64,000 nucleotides of DNA from an uncultured Vampirovibrio sp. Its GTDB lineage: Bacteria; Cyanobacteriota; Vampirovibrionia; Gastranaerophilales; Gastranaerophilaceae. The stretch is taken from contig CAJTLW010000010.1 in NCBI GenBank assembly GCA_910577515.1, forward strand, positions 1 through 64,000. The letters are read 5' to 3'. The notes under the pieces were generated by a model, which was given only the letters and a program-made list of their open reading frames with translations, did not search any database and was not told where the DNA came from. Below are positions 25,134 to 34,409 of the stretch, in pieces. Every line of letters starts with the position of its first letter. Position 1 is the first letter of the stretch. Made by a program: the position numbers and the translations under genes.

Positions 25134-27164
25134 ATGAGAATTAGTAGTATTTCACAAAATATGAACAAAGGGGTTCAATTCGGAGATGCCCTGTCTTCAA
25201 AGCAGGAGAGAGCTTTTAAAGAATTTCAGGAAGAAGACAAAAGAACGCAAGGTTATCACAACGGCATAACTATGGCAAAGTTTTATATACCGTCTCTTCC
25301 TTCAAATAGCACCGAAGATACCGGTATTGGTAAAATAAATTCTAAAGAAGCAGAACGTGCTTATGAAATAGCAAATATTTACTACAATGCCAATGCGGCA
25401 AAAATTATGCCAATAGGGCAACTAACAGATAAAACAGAGCTTGCAGAAAACAACTATCCAGGTGCATATAACAGATCGGCTTTATCTATAGGCGAGGATG
25501 TAATAAATCTTTTTGATTTAGCATCAGATAAATGGGGCAATATTTTGCCGGAAGATGAAGTGCAAAAATTTGTTCAACAACATCAAGCTTTTGAAAAAGA
25601 GGCAATGATGTACACATCCAATGTTGTTGGCGATTTGATTGATTTTGAAACTACACTTGGGTGGAAAAGTCAGGAAGATTACCCTATAAATGATGCTCTT
25701 CAAATTGCTTTTGAAAACTTTAAAACAAAAGCAAACCCGAATGATAACTTACAAACTTTAAGAAAAGAGTTTGAAGAATTTAAACATCAAAAACACCCTG
25801 TAGATTATGACGATATTTATACAAGACTTGCACTTTTTCCTTATCTTAAGGATTGGCCTGACTCTAAGGTAGATTTCTTTAAAGGTTTTGATGCAATTCC
25901 TCATATAAGGGCGCAAAAAATGCCTCAATATGAAGCATATAAAGAACAGTATAAAGATGAAATTGAATTTTATAAATTTAAACAATTTATTGCGCATAAA
26001 ACCTTGCAAGAAGGTAAACAGATTATAAATTCAAAAGGTATGGATGCAATCGGCGACTGCATTATAGGTTTTTCATGGCCGGAGCGGCAGATGTTCCCGG
26101 ATGCTTTCTTAGAAGATGCCGAAGTAGGTTGGGGGCTTCCTGCAATTAATTTCCACGATTTAATAGACAAAAACGACAGTGCTGCCCATCGGCTTTTAAG
26201 AGCAAAGGTTTCACACTATCTTTCAAATTATGATGGCATAAGATTTGATGTGGGCTGGCAATATATGAACCCTTGCCTTATATACGACGGAGGACACAGA
26301 TACAAGCATCTTGATGCAGGCAATAAAATAACAGATTTTATTGAACAAATTGCAAGGGATGTTAAAGGCAATGATTTTGACCAAAGAAAATTGATGTATG
26401 AATGTGATGCAGGATATCACGATTTCCCTATACAAGATGAACATACAAAAAATAAATTAAGACACATGCAGGGTATGGCAATTTTATCTACTGTTGAAGA
26501 AGAAAACGACAACAGAAATGTTGGTTGGGGAAATGCTTCATACATCAGACAAAACTTAGGACTGCATGATGATAAGTTTATTTTAGGTACAAACAACCAT
26601 GATAGAGATGGCGTATTGAGCTGTGCTAAAGATAAATTTGTTTCAAATAAACATGTAGGCGCCTTAATGCGTGTATTTAATGTAAGGCCGCAGGATGGTG
26701 TTACAGACGGATGGAAACTCTTTAAAGATGATAACAACTTTACAGAACATATTAGAAAATATATCAGAGCAAGATTTGCTGAAATTTCTACCGTTAAACA
26801 TAAATTTGCCCAATTCTATGATATTCTAGGCAGAGAAGAAAAAACCGATTACCATACAGGCGGAAATAAAAATCTTGAAAATCATCAATTGGATTATAAA
26901 AACAGACTTGAAGGGAATTATGAAGAAAATTTCCACAGAGCCTTGCAGGATGGTGTCGGATATAATGCTGCAGATGTTATTAAATTTAGAATGGAACATG
27001 ACGGAAGCAGAGAACGGCACCCTGAGTTATATGAAAAAGCTTGCAAATATGCAGCTTATTTAAGCCATAAGGGCGGAATTTACACAAGAGAACAGGCTAA
27101 TAATTCCAATAGAGCAGATTTAGATATTGAATCTATGTCGCTTGATGAAATTCAAAATATGTAA
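25134..27164 (+). CDS. GH77-like 4-alpha-glucanotransferase carrying the N-terminal FG motif
   Basis: The protein is 676 aa. It starts MRISSISQNMNKGVQFGD, the shared short motif, then has an amylomaltase-like barrel. GMDAIGDCIIGFSW (region I, D308), DGIRFDVGW (nucleophile D372), LMYECDAGY (acid/base E423) and TNNHDRDGV (D490) together give a complete clan GH-H triad. VGWGLPAINFHDL resembles the GH77 P-P-D-x-F region. It likely rearranges alpha-glucans. The tag is unexpected on a sugar enzyme and argues that the tag is separate from function. It is a single-gene unit. Confidence 0.8.
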   Translation: MRISSISQNMNKGVQFGDALSSKQERAFKEFQEEDKRTQGYHNGITMAKFYIPSLPSNSTEDTGIGKINSKEAERAYEIANIYYNANAAKIMPIGQLTDKTELAENNYPGAYNRSALSIGEDVINLFDLASDKWGNILPEDEVQKFVQQHQAFEKEAMMYTSNVVGDLIDFETTLGWKSQEDYPINDALQIAFENFKTKANPNDNLQTLRKEFEEFKHQKHPVDYDDIYTRLALFPYLKDWPDSKVDFFKGFDAIPHIRAQKMPQYEAYKEQYKDEIEFYKFKQFIAHKTLQEGKQIINSKGMDAIGDCIIGFSWPERQMFPDAFLEDAEVGWGLPAINFHDLIDKNDSAAHRLLRAKVSHYLSNYDGIRFDVGWQYMNPCLIYDGGHRYKHLDAGNKITDFIEQIARDVKGNDFDQRKLMYECDAGYHDFPIQDEHTKNKLRHMQGMAILSTVEEENDNRNVGWGNASYIRQNLGLHDDKFILGTNNHDRDGVLSCAKDKFVSNKHVGALMRVFNVRPQDGVTDGWKLFKDDNNFTEHIRKYIRARFAEISTVKHKFAQFYDILGREEKTDYHTGGNKNLENHQLDYKNRLEGNYEENFHRALQDGVGYNAADVIKFRMEHDGSRERHPELYEKACKYAAYLSHKGGIYTREQANNSNRADLDIESMSLDEIQNM

Positions 27165-27539
27165 AATATACGTTTAAAAGCTTTTTTTACTTTCCATGCT
27201 TTCCATGCCTTTAAAGGCATGGAAATTTAGTAATCGTTACATTTCTTAACTAAAAATTCAAAAAATCAAAACCATGAAAACATGTACTGCACATGGGTTT
27301 TGCATGTATCAAATCATGGAAAGCCATGTGCAAAGATTATCTTGGGGTACTCAATTCCTTAATATACAAGCCATGCAAGCCATATAGGGTTTGTTACATG
27401 ATGTTAATAATTGGCCAAAATACACTTGTATCCTAGCTCTTAAGGGTTATAATAGTATTAAATTCAGTTAGGGCAAGCCTTTTCAATAGTTGAAGGGCTT
27501 TGTGTTTGAAGTAGTGCTTTTAAAAATGGAGAAAAACAA
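27165..27539. other. 375-bp gene-free stretch dense in CATG, with a perfect 26-bp palindrome
   Basis: No supported gene. A perfect palindrome spans 27200-27225 (TTTCCATGCC, TTTAAA centre, and its mirror) and is preceded by a direct repeat of TTCCATGC. At least eleven CATG tetramers lie between about 27193 and 27402, many inside CCATG or CATGT words (ACATGT, GCATGT, CCATGTGC, CCATGCAAGCC). A promoter-like TATAAT (27448-27453) lies nearer the next gene. Confidence 0.6.
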
Positions 27540-27758
27540 GTGCTAAAAAGTAGGGATATGGGTCGTGCAGTTGCAGTAAGAAGATGGACAACTACAGCAA
27601 TGGAATGCTACAAAAGAGGGTGCAATTGCGAAGGATGTTTTTATACAGATTTCTTTGGCAAATCATCTCAAAAATGTCAAATGAAAGCCTCTGTTTTAGA
27701 ATTAGTAAGGGTATTAGGCAAGCCTGACATTGAAATGCAACAAATTCTTAATGATTAG
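27540..27758 (+). CDS. Small Cys-rich protein (C-x4-C-x-C-x2-C)
   Basis: The protein is 72 aa. GTG start at 27540 with GGAG at 27528-27531 and 8-nt spacing; the ATG at 27558 lacks a well-placed site. After a basic stretch (MGRAVAVRRWTTTAMECYKR) comes ECYKRGCNCEGCFYTDFF and a later Cys in SQKCQMK, five cysteines able to bind zinc or an Fe-S cluster. VLELVRVLGKPD forms a C-terminal helix. It may be a small DNA/RNA-binding or metal-sensing protein. Family not named. Confidence 0.7.
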   Translation: MLKSRDMGRAVAVRRWTTTAMECYKRGCNCEGCFYTDFFGKSSQKCQMKASVLELVRVLGKPDIEMQQILND

Positions 27759-27793
27759 GCATAAAACGGGTGAATTGAAATTTACGGGTGAAA

Positions 27794-28213
27794 TTATTGG
27801 AACTTAAAACCGTAAGGTAAAAGCTCGCTTAGTTTATAAACGACAAATTCTGTATTATCATCTTCCAAAATAACATTAATGTCATAGTTATTGCCATGCA
27901 TTATACTAAATTCATTCAGCCATTGCAGGCAGGCTCCACAAGGAAGACAGTGCTTTTGATTAGGGCTGAATACTGCAATTGCAGTTAACTGGCTTTTTTC
28001 GCCTGCTGCAAGTGCAGAAGAAAGCGTATTTCTTTCAGCACATAAACCTAAACCGTAGCTAACATTTTCAATATTTGAACCTAAATAAATATTTCCGCTT
28101 TCAAAAAGTGCTGCTGCGCCTACCGCAAAATTAGAATAAGGAGAATAGCTTGTTTTGCTTGCAGCTTTTGCTTTTTCCAAAAGTTCTAAAAATTCTGTTT
28201 TCAATTCTTCCAT
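27794..28213 (-). CDS. cdd: Cytidine deaminase
   Basis: Homotetrameric-type enzyme deaminating cytidine and deoxycytidine for pyrimidine salvage. It is 139 aa. YSPYSNFAVGAAAL is the substrate loop, GLCAERNTLSSAL carries the zinc Cys and catalytic Glu, and CLPCGACLQWLNEF gives the PCxxC zinc ligands. It is on the minus strand, followed upstream by the MBL-fold gene, with a 42-nt gap between them. Confidence 0.95.
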   Translation of the reverse strand: MEELKTEFLELLEKAKAASKTSYSPYSNFAVGAAALFESGNIYLGSNIENVSYGLGLCAERNTLSSALAAGEKSQLTAIAVFSPNQKHCLPCGACLQWLNEFSIMHGNNYDINVILEDDNTEFVVYKLSELLPYGFKFQ

Positions 28214-28255
28214 AAAAACATTTCCATTCTGTTTTACTGATAACCAGGCCTTAAA

Positions 28256-28897
28256 CTAGAAGTAGCGGGCATTTTGTCCAAAATATGCATTATTTATTTT
28301 TTCATGCCCTATACTTGTATTATCGCCATGACCTGTAAAAACTTTAATTTTATCATCTAATTTAAATAATTTATTTTTTATACTGTTTTCTATTTCTTTA
28401 AATGAGCCGCCCGGAAGGTCGCATCTGCCGATTTCTTCAAAAAACAAGGTATCGCCTACAAATAAATTATCATCAATTAAATAGCAAAGAGAGCCTTTTG
28501 AATGCCCCGGCGTTGATATAACATCAACAGTTTTGCCGCAAAATTCAATTTTTCTTGTATCATCGATAAATTCATCAATTTTTATCGCTTCTACTCTTCT
28601 ATGGTTAAATAAATCGCATTGCAGAGTTAAATTTTTGTATAAATCTTCATCAGCTCTTGCCATCAAAACTTTTACATCAGGAAATTTTTCCTTAAATTCT
28701 TTTAGACCCATACAATGGTCGAAATGAGCGTGTGTAATTAAAATATATTCAAGGTTTAAACCTTTTTTTTCAATAAAATCAAAAATAGCATCATTTGAAC
28801 CGGCGCAATCAACAAGTAAAGCGCATTTTAAATTTTCATCATATAAAAGGTAATTATTTGCTGCAAATTCAAGCGGAACAAATTTTTCTATCAACAT
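28256..28897 (-). CDS. Metallo-beta-lactamase-fold hydrolase (glyoxalase II-like)
   Basis: The 213-aa protein is of the MBL superfamily. ITHAHFDHCMGL is the HxHxDH dinuclear metal motif, STPGHSKGSLCYLI has the next His, VGDTLFFEEIGRCD the bridging Asp, and VFTGHGDNTSIGHE the last His. The short form (no C-terminal substrate domain) is usual for bacterial GloB-like enzymes or persulfide dioxygenase relatives; the exact substrate is open. Cytoplasmic. Confidence 0.9.
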   Translation of the reverse strand: MLIEKFVPLEFAANNYLLYDENLKCALLVDCAGSNDAIFDFIEKKGLNLEYILITHAHFDHCMGLKEFKEKFPDVKVLMARADEDLYKNLTLQCDLFNHRRVEAIKIDEFIDDTRKIEFCGKTVDVISTPGHSKGSLCYLIDDNLFVGDTLFFEEIGRCDLPGGSFKEIENSIKNKLFKLDDKIKVFTGHGDNTSIGHEKINNAYFGQNARYF

Positions 28898-28925
28898 CTA
28901 TAAATCCTTAACTTTTTTAGATTTT

Positions 28926-29228
28926 TCAGTTCCAATATTTTAACATACTTAAACATTGAATAAAAGGGTTTTGGGGTTTATTTGTACGATATGCTGTAAG
29001 TAAAATTTCCCCGATTTCTGTTTCATTAAGGTCAAAGTGCAGTTTCAGGTCATTTAAATATTTGTTTAAATGACCTTTTGCAGATAACATATTTTCGCTG
29101 AACTCCTTTTTAAAAGGAGAAGTAAATTTTTCTTTAAAACGCCTTAGGGAAGACCCCTGTAAGCAATTTTTTAAACAATTTTGAAAATTTTCGCTTGATA
29201 AAAAACCATCATAGAAACGTCTTTTCAT
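28926..29228 (-). CDS. Small unknown protein
   Basis: The ATG at 29228 gives 100 aa; a TTG five codons upstream (29243) is less likely. The product is basic at the start (MKRRFYDGFLSSENFQNCLK), then helical (NKYLNDLKLHFDLNETEIGE) and ends SMLKYWN. No signal peptide or motif. It is 29 nt upstream of the MBL-fold gene on the same strand, so it may be its operon partner. No function assigned. Confidence 0.6.
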   Translation of the reverse strand: MKRRFYDGFLSSENFQNCLKNCLQGSSLRRFKEKFTSPFKKEFSENMLSAKGHLNKYLNDLKLHFDLNETEIGEILLTAYRTNKPQNPFIQCLSMLKYWN

Positions 29229-29408
29229 AAAACATACACCCAAAATAAGCGCTTAAAGGCAGACTTTACACGCTTTTTACACTTTCTCACTTTCGCAAAA
29301 TAAAACCTCTTTTAAAGGTTTCAAAAATATAATAAAAAATTTTAAAGCGGAAAACATTGCCTTTTAGTTTAATTGCTTATCCCATAAAAGACCAATTTCT
29401 CAAGGGTT

Positions 29409-30329
29409 TTATTCTTTAAAGGATTTATTTTTTGAGGGCAAAATGTTTTCAAATTTAAACATGTAAGGTTTTTGAGCTTCTTCTTCATCTTTTAAGCCCA
29501 AAATTCGCTCTAAATCAAGCTTTAAATTTCCAAGATCATCATATTTTTTCAAATTACCATCAATTGCAATTGATATATCCCCAGTTTCTTCTGATATTAC
29601 AATGCAAGCACAATCAGACATTTCTGTTACACCTATTGCTGCTCTGTGGCGCGTTCCATATCTCCAGCTTAATTTAGGGTCTTCTGTTAAAGGCAAAAGC
29701 ACCCCTGCAGATTGGATTATATCGTTATTTATTACAACAGCGCCATCATGCAGCGGGGTTTTTGGGTGAAATATGGTTAAAAGAAGCTCTTGTGAAAGGT
29801 TTCCGTTAATTTCGACCCCGACATCTGAATGGCACAGGCTTTTATCATCTTTTTGCAAAACAATAAGCCCGCCAATTTTGAGCCTTGACATATATTTTAT
29901 GGTTTCAATTAATTCTTTAACAACATCAATGCTATCATCTCTTCTAACATAGGCTTTTTTTCCAGATAAAATTCTGCTTAAAATATCGTTTTGCCCGATG
30001 TAGCCTAAAAATCTTCTTAATTCCGGCTGAAAAATAACGATTAAACCAACCGTTACAACGGATACCAGAGTCTTTAGAAACATTCCGAAAATTTGAAGAT
30101 TGATTTTTATCAAAAATTCAGAAAACAACCACATTACAAGAAGCCCGAAAATCCCTCTTACAAGGGTTTCAGAGTGCGTTCCTTTAATATATTTTTTATA
30201 AACAAAAATTAAAATCAAAGCAAGGATTACAACTTCTGTTATATTTACACCTAATTGCCCCCCGCCAAATGTGCGGGAAAATTCATAGAATTGCCTGAAC
30301 ATGTTTTGGTATAAATCAGTGAAATCCAA
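29409..30329 (-). CDS. cdaA: Diadenylate cyclase, CdaA type
   Basis: Makes cyclic di-AMP from two ATP at the inner membrane. It is 306 aa. Three N-terminal membrane helices (about residues 28-100; VVILALILIFVYK, GIFGLLVMWLFSEF, TLVSVVTVGLIVIF) precede the DisA_N domain. LHDGAVVI (DGA motif) and RYGTRHRAAIG (RHR motif) form the active site. The usual partners cdaR and glmM are absent. A short acidic tail follows the domain. It is just downstream of lysA on the same strand. Confidence 0.94.
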   Translation of the reverse strand: MDFTDLYQNMFRQFYEFSRTFGGGQLGVNITEVVILALILIFVYKKYIKGTHSETLVRGIFGLLVMWLFSEFLIKINLQIFGMFLKTLVSVVTVGLIVIFQPELRRFLGYIGQNDILSRILSGKKAYVRRDDSIDVVKELIETIKYMSRLKIGGLIVLQKDDKSLCHSDVGVEINGNLSQELLLTIFHPKTPLHDGAVVINNDIIQSAGVLLPLTEDPKLSWRYGTRHRAAIGVTEMSDCACIVISEETGDISIAIDGNLKKYDDLGNLKLDLERILGLKDEEEAQKPYMFKFENILPSKNKSFKE

Positions 30330-30357
30330 GTTTTATGCCTTTTTTGCTTAAAGTAAA

Positions 30358-31683
30358 CTAAAGGATAACATCATTTTGAACTAATTGTTCGTAAGTTTCC
30401 CTCTTAACTATAATATCAGATTGGGAATTATTTACAAGTATCATTTTCGGTTTCAAAACCCTGTTATAATTGCTTGACATAGAATACCCGTAAGCGCCTG
30501 TATTAAAGACACAAAGCACATCTCCGGGCTCAGGCGAATTTAATTCTATATCTTTAATTAAAATATCCCCTGATTCGCAAAATCTTCCTGCCACAGTCAC
30601 CTTTTGCGGCTTATTTTCAGGTTTTCCGTTTGCAATCACAGCTTCATATTTTGCCCCATACATTGAAGGGCGCGGATTATCTGCCATACCACCATCCACT
30701 GCAACATATTTTCTGCCGTTTGGCACCTGTTTAGAAGAACCTACGGTATAAAGTGTAACCCCTGCCGTACCTACAATAGAGCGTCCCGGCTCAATAAATA
30801 AAACCGGCTCTTCCATATCATACATTTCTGAATGGTCTTTAACAGACTTTTTAATAACATCTGCTATTTCAAACACAGATGGCGGGCAATCAGCTTCTGT
30901 ATAAGTAATTCCAAGCCCTCCGCCAATATTCATTTCGTTTAATTTGAGGTTAAATTTATCATTAATTCGTTTTAATTCGCGCATTAAAACACCGATTTCA
31001 TCATAATATACTTTTGTTTCAAAAATTTGTGAACCAATATGCGCATGAAGCCCTGTTATTTCAAGGTTTGTAAACTCTTTTAAAATTAATTCAACCGCTT
31101 CATCAACCTGCACCAAATCAAACCCGAATTTTGAATCAAGATGCCCTGTTTGTATGTATTCATGCGTATGACACTCAATCCCTGGTGTGATGCGCAATAG
31201 CACCTTTTGCACCTTATCAAAAGATTTTGCAACCTCATTTAGCAAAGATAATTCCAAAAAATTATCAACGCTTACCCTGCCTACACCCAATTCCAGTGCA
31301 AGAAGCAGTTCATCCGTTGTTTTATTATTACCGTTAAACGTTGTCATTTCCATATTTACACCCGCTTTATGCACGGTATAAATTTCACCGCCTGAAACAA
31401 CATCAAAACCAAAACCTTCAGAATGCAGAATTTTAGCTATTTGTGCGGTCATCAGGGCTTTTGAAGCATACATCATATTGATGTTTTTATAATCCTTAAA
31501 AGCTTCCTTGTATTCCCTTGCAATGGTACGGAGGGTAACTTCATCCATTACATATAAAGGCGTACCGTACTTTTCAACCAAATCAACCGTATCACACCCT
31601 GATATTTCAAGGTTTCCCTTTTCATTAATTCTTGTATTTAAAGGTCTTATATTTTGATTAACCGTAACAGGCTCAGTAGACAT
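30358..31683 (-). CDS. lysA: Diaminopimelate decarboxylase
   Basis: A PLP enzyme for the last step of lysine synthesis. It is 441 aa. MYASKALMTAQIA carries the PLP Lys, GFGFDVVSGGEIYT the Gly-rich region, HAHIGSQ the His-loop, NIGGGLGITY the phosphate loop, and EPGRSIVG plus RFCESGDIL (Cys at the dimer active site) complete the fold. It uses an AAGGAG site before the ATG. It is divergent from the transporter at 31760. Confidence 0.96.
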   Translation of the reverse strand: MSTEPVTVNQNIRPLNTRINEKGNLEISGCDTVDLVEKYGTPLYVMDEVTLRTIAREYKEAFKDYKNINMMYASKALMTAQIAKILHSEGFGFDVVSGGEIYTVHKAGVNMEMTTFNGNNKTTDELLLALELGVGRVSVDNFLELSLLNEVAKSFDKVQKVLLRITPGIECHTHEYIQTGHLDSKFGFDLVQVDEAVELILKEFTNLEITGLHAHIGSQIFETKVYYDEIGVLMRELKRINDKFNLKLNEMNIGGGLGITYTEADCPPSVFEIADVIKKSVKDHSEMYDMEEPVLFIEPGRSIVGTAGVTLYTVGSSKQVPNGRKYVAVDGGMADNPRPSMYGAKYEAVIANGKPENKPQKVTVAGRFCESGDILIKDIELNSPEPGDVLCVFNTGAYGYSMSSNYNRVLKPKMILVNNSQSDIIVKRETYEQLVQNDVIL

Positions 31684-31759
31684 TATCTTTTTAACTCCTT
31701 GCTAAATCTTTGTGATAATTGTAACATAAAGATATTCAAGTTTAAAAAAGGAAAAAATT

Positions 31760-32824
31760 TTGGCAAATATTAATACAGGCGAAAACGCTGAAAAAACAAG
31801 TATTTTAACTTATAAAAACATTATTTTTGCAATAATGCTTATTTTGGTTTTAATTTTTATATCAAATATTGCAGAAATAGCCATAATGCTGTTTGTAGCC
31901 TTTATTATCACCTGCGCTATCGACCCTGTTGTTAATTTTTTACAAAAATATATGCCGCGTGTATTGGCTGTATCCCTTGTGCTGCTTGCAATTATAGGAT
32001 GTATGCTGCTCATTTTTATTCCGCTTTTATCTATTACAATTGAACAGACAACAATTTTTATAAAGAGCCTTCCAGCCTATATTCAAGGTTTTCAGGAATT
32101 TTTACACACAAACCATTTTGGAATTTTAATTTCAAAATATATAAACCCCGATGCAATAAACACTGCAAATGCCGATATAACAAACATTACAGGGGAGATT
32201 TTATCAAGAGGCGCAGATATTTCAAAACTCATTATAAATTCCATAACAAGCTCTATTGCAGTAACCATAATGGTTTTCTATTTTTCTTATGACGAAGCAC
32301 ACATGAAAAAAAGATTTTTAGAATTTTTCCCGCCGAAATTTAAGGAAAAGGCCGAAAGCATTATGGATTCTATCAAAACAAAAGTCGGAGGATATGTATT
32401 CGCTCAGGCTTTGTCTATGATTATCGTAGGGCTGCTTTCATTTATCGGATTATTGATTATAGGCAACCAGCACGCTCTTTTAATCGGCTTTTTAGCGTGT
32501 ATACTTGATATTATCCCCGTTATTGGCGCTACAGTTGCTGTGGGCGTTGCATTTTACACTGCTTTAAGCGGCGGGTTATTCTATGTAATTTTAACATTGG
32601 TTATAATGCTTGTTGCTCAATGGCTGCAAAATCAGATATTCAGGCCGATTTTGTTTGGTAAGTTTATGGATACCCACCCGCTTTTAATCATTGTTTCCCT
32701 TCTTATAGGGGCTAAATTTATGGGTTTCTGGGGAGTTGTTCTTGCACCCGCCATGGTAAGTATAGTGTGTGTTTTAGTAGACGAACTCTATATTAAGCCT
32801 ATAAATGTTAAGGAAAAATTATAA
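31760..32824 (+). CDS. AI-2E/PerM family membrane transporter
   Basis: The 354-aa protein has about eight membrane helices (residues ~25-60, 70-95, 155-180, 215-330). The family topology is clear: NFLQKYMPRVLAVSLVLL, SIMDSIKTKVGGYVFAQ, then ILDIIPVIGATVAVGVA and GKFMDTHPLLIIVSLLIGA. The start is TTG at 31760 with AAAAGGA (31746-31752) and 7-nt spacing; no in-frame ATG is better placed. Substrates in this family vary (AI-2, Na+/H+), so none is assigned. It is followed by the radical SAM gene after 5 nt. Confidence 0.87.
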   Translation: MANINTGENAEKTSILTYKNIIFAIMLILVLIFISNIAEIAIMLFVAFIITCAIDPVVNFLQKYMPRVLAVSLVLLAIIGCMLLIFIPLLSITIEQTTIFIKSLPAYIQGFQEFLHTNHFGILISKYINPDAINTANADITNITGEILSRGADISKLIINSITSSIAVTIMVFYFSYDEAHMKKRFLEFFPPKFKEKAESIMDSIKTKVGGYVFAQALSMIIVGLLSFIGLLIIGNQHALLIGFLACILDIIPVIGATVAVGVAFYTALSGGLFYVILTLVIMLVAQWLQNQIFRPILFGKFMDTHPLLIIVSLLIGAKFMGFWGVVLAPAMVSIVCVLVDELYIKPINVKEKL

Positions 32825-32829
32825 GAATA

Positions 32830-34380
32830 ATGGAAAAATTTCTATACGAAAGATTAAAAAATAAAAATCCAAAAATTAATGTCTGGTTCGCTTTTCCGGC
32901 TCCTGAAAGTCTTGGAATGTCGTCTTTAGGGTATTTATCTATATTTAAGCAAATTGATTTAATGGAAGATGTTTTTGTAGAAAGAATTTTTTCCGATACA
33001 AAAATTACTGCGGCAAATCCTGAAAACCTTTCTGTGATAGGGTTTTCAAACTCTTTTGAAATTGATATTTTAACAATTTTAAAAATGCTTTCAAAATATA
33101 ATATTCCGCCTCTTTCTAAAGACAGAAGCGAAGATTGCCCGCTTATATTCGCCGGAGGCCCAGTCCTCACTGCAAATCCCATTCCTTTTGAAGAATTTTA
33201 TGATTTTATAAGCATAGGCGATGCCAAAACCACATTTGACAATATCTTTAAGGTTCTTGTCGAAAAAAAAGATGAATCAAGGGAGGCAAAACTTCAGGCA
33301 CTGTCTGAAATTGAGGGTGTTTGGGTTCCAAAATACGGAAAAGAAAAACCTGTTAAAAAAATAACAGATACTCTTGAAGAACCGCTTTATACCCCAATTT
33401 TAAGTGATAAAAGCTATTTTAAGGATACTTTTATAATTGAAATTGAGCGCGGATGCCCGAAAACCTGCAATTTCTGCATTGCAAGCTGGCTAAACCTGCC
33501 TGTAAGGTATACTCCGCTTGAAAAAATTATTGGAGCTATTGATTTTGGGCTGCAACATACAAGAAAAATTGCTCTCTTGGGTGCTTATGTCGCAGGTCAT
33601 CCGGATTTTGACAAAATTTTAGAATACATAAGAGAAAAAAATAAAACAGCTCCTGTTGAACTCACGTTATCCTCGCTTCGGGCGGACCTTACAAGCGAAA
33701 ATGTGATAAAAACGCTGGTTGAATGCGGGCAAAAAACCGCGACAATAGCGGTTGAGGCAGGAAGTGAGCGGCTTAGAAGGGTTATAAATAAAGACTTAAC
33801 AGATGAACAGATTTTAAAAACCGTTGAAACTGCGCGGCTTTACGGGTTAAAAGGGCTTAAAATCTATGCTATGGTAGGACTTCCGACAGAAACAAATGAA
33901 GATATTGATGCACTTATAAATTTAATGAAGCGTATAAAGGCTACAAATAAAGGTTTTGAGCTGACATTAAGCGTAAGTTCCTTTATACCAAAGGCGCATA
34001 CTCCTTTTCAGTGGTCAAAAAAGGCTGATAGCAAGGAATTAGACGTTAAATTGGCACATTTAAAAAATCAAATTTCAAAGATTGGCATAAATGTACGCCC
34101 TACAAGCATTGAATGGGATTTAATACAATCAATCCTTTCCCGCGCAAGCTTTTCCCTTGCTTCATATATCCTAAAAGTCATTGAGAACGGGGGTAATTTG
34201 GGTGCATTTAAGCAAACATGGCGTAAAATGGCAAAAAGCGGTATTTTGCCGGAGCTAAATTCATACGCCGCGCAACCAATCAGTGAAAACCCTGATAGCA
34301 AGCTGCCTTGGGAATTTATTTGCGTTACAGATAAGGAAATACTGAAAAAGCGCCTTAACGACGCTTTAAAATCTAGCTAA
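32830..34380 (+). CDS. Radical SAM protein (uncharacterised, YgiQ/Elp3-like class)
   Basis: The 516-aa protein has an N-terminal ~190-residue part with a B12-binding-like layout (GMSSLGYLSIFKQIDL, VIGFSNSFEIDILTI, IFAGGPVLTANP), then IEIERGCPKTCNFC, the CxxxCxxC [4Fe-4S] motif at ~residues 208-215. AVEAGSERLRRVINK and GLKGLKIYAMVGLPTETNED are SAM-barrel motifs. A C-terminal helical region follows. It probably catalyses a modification or methylation; cobalamin use is possible because cobO lies nearby, but this is inference. Confidence 0.85.
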   Translation: MEKFLYERLKNKNPKINVWFAFPAPESLGMSSLGYLSIFKQIDLMEDVFVERIFSDTKITAANPENLSVIGFSNSFEIDILTILKMLSKYNIPPLSKDRSEDCPLIFAGGPVLTANPIPFEEFYDFISIGDAKTTFDNIFKVLVEKKDESREAKLQALSEIEGVWVPKYGKEKPVKKITDTLEEPLYTPILSDKSYFKDTFIIEIERGCPKTCNFCIASWLNLPVRYTPLEKIIGAIDFGLQHTRKIALLGAYVAGHPDFDKILEYIREKNKTAPVELTLSSLRADLTSENVIKTLVECGQKTATIAVEAGSERLRRVINKDLTDEQILKTVETARLYGLKGLKIYAMVGLPTETNEDIDALINLMKRIKATNKGFELTLSVSSFIPKAHTPFQWSKKADSKELDVKLAHLKNQISKIGINVRPTSIEWDLIQSILSRASFSLASYILKVIENGGNLGAFKQTWRKMAKSGILPELNSYAAQPISENPDSKLPWEFICVTDKEILKKRLNDALKSS

Positions 34381-34409
34381 ATCAAGGATTTATGATGTTT
34401 ATGCTTATT

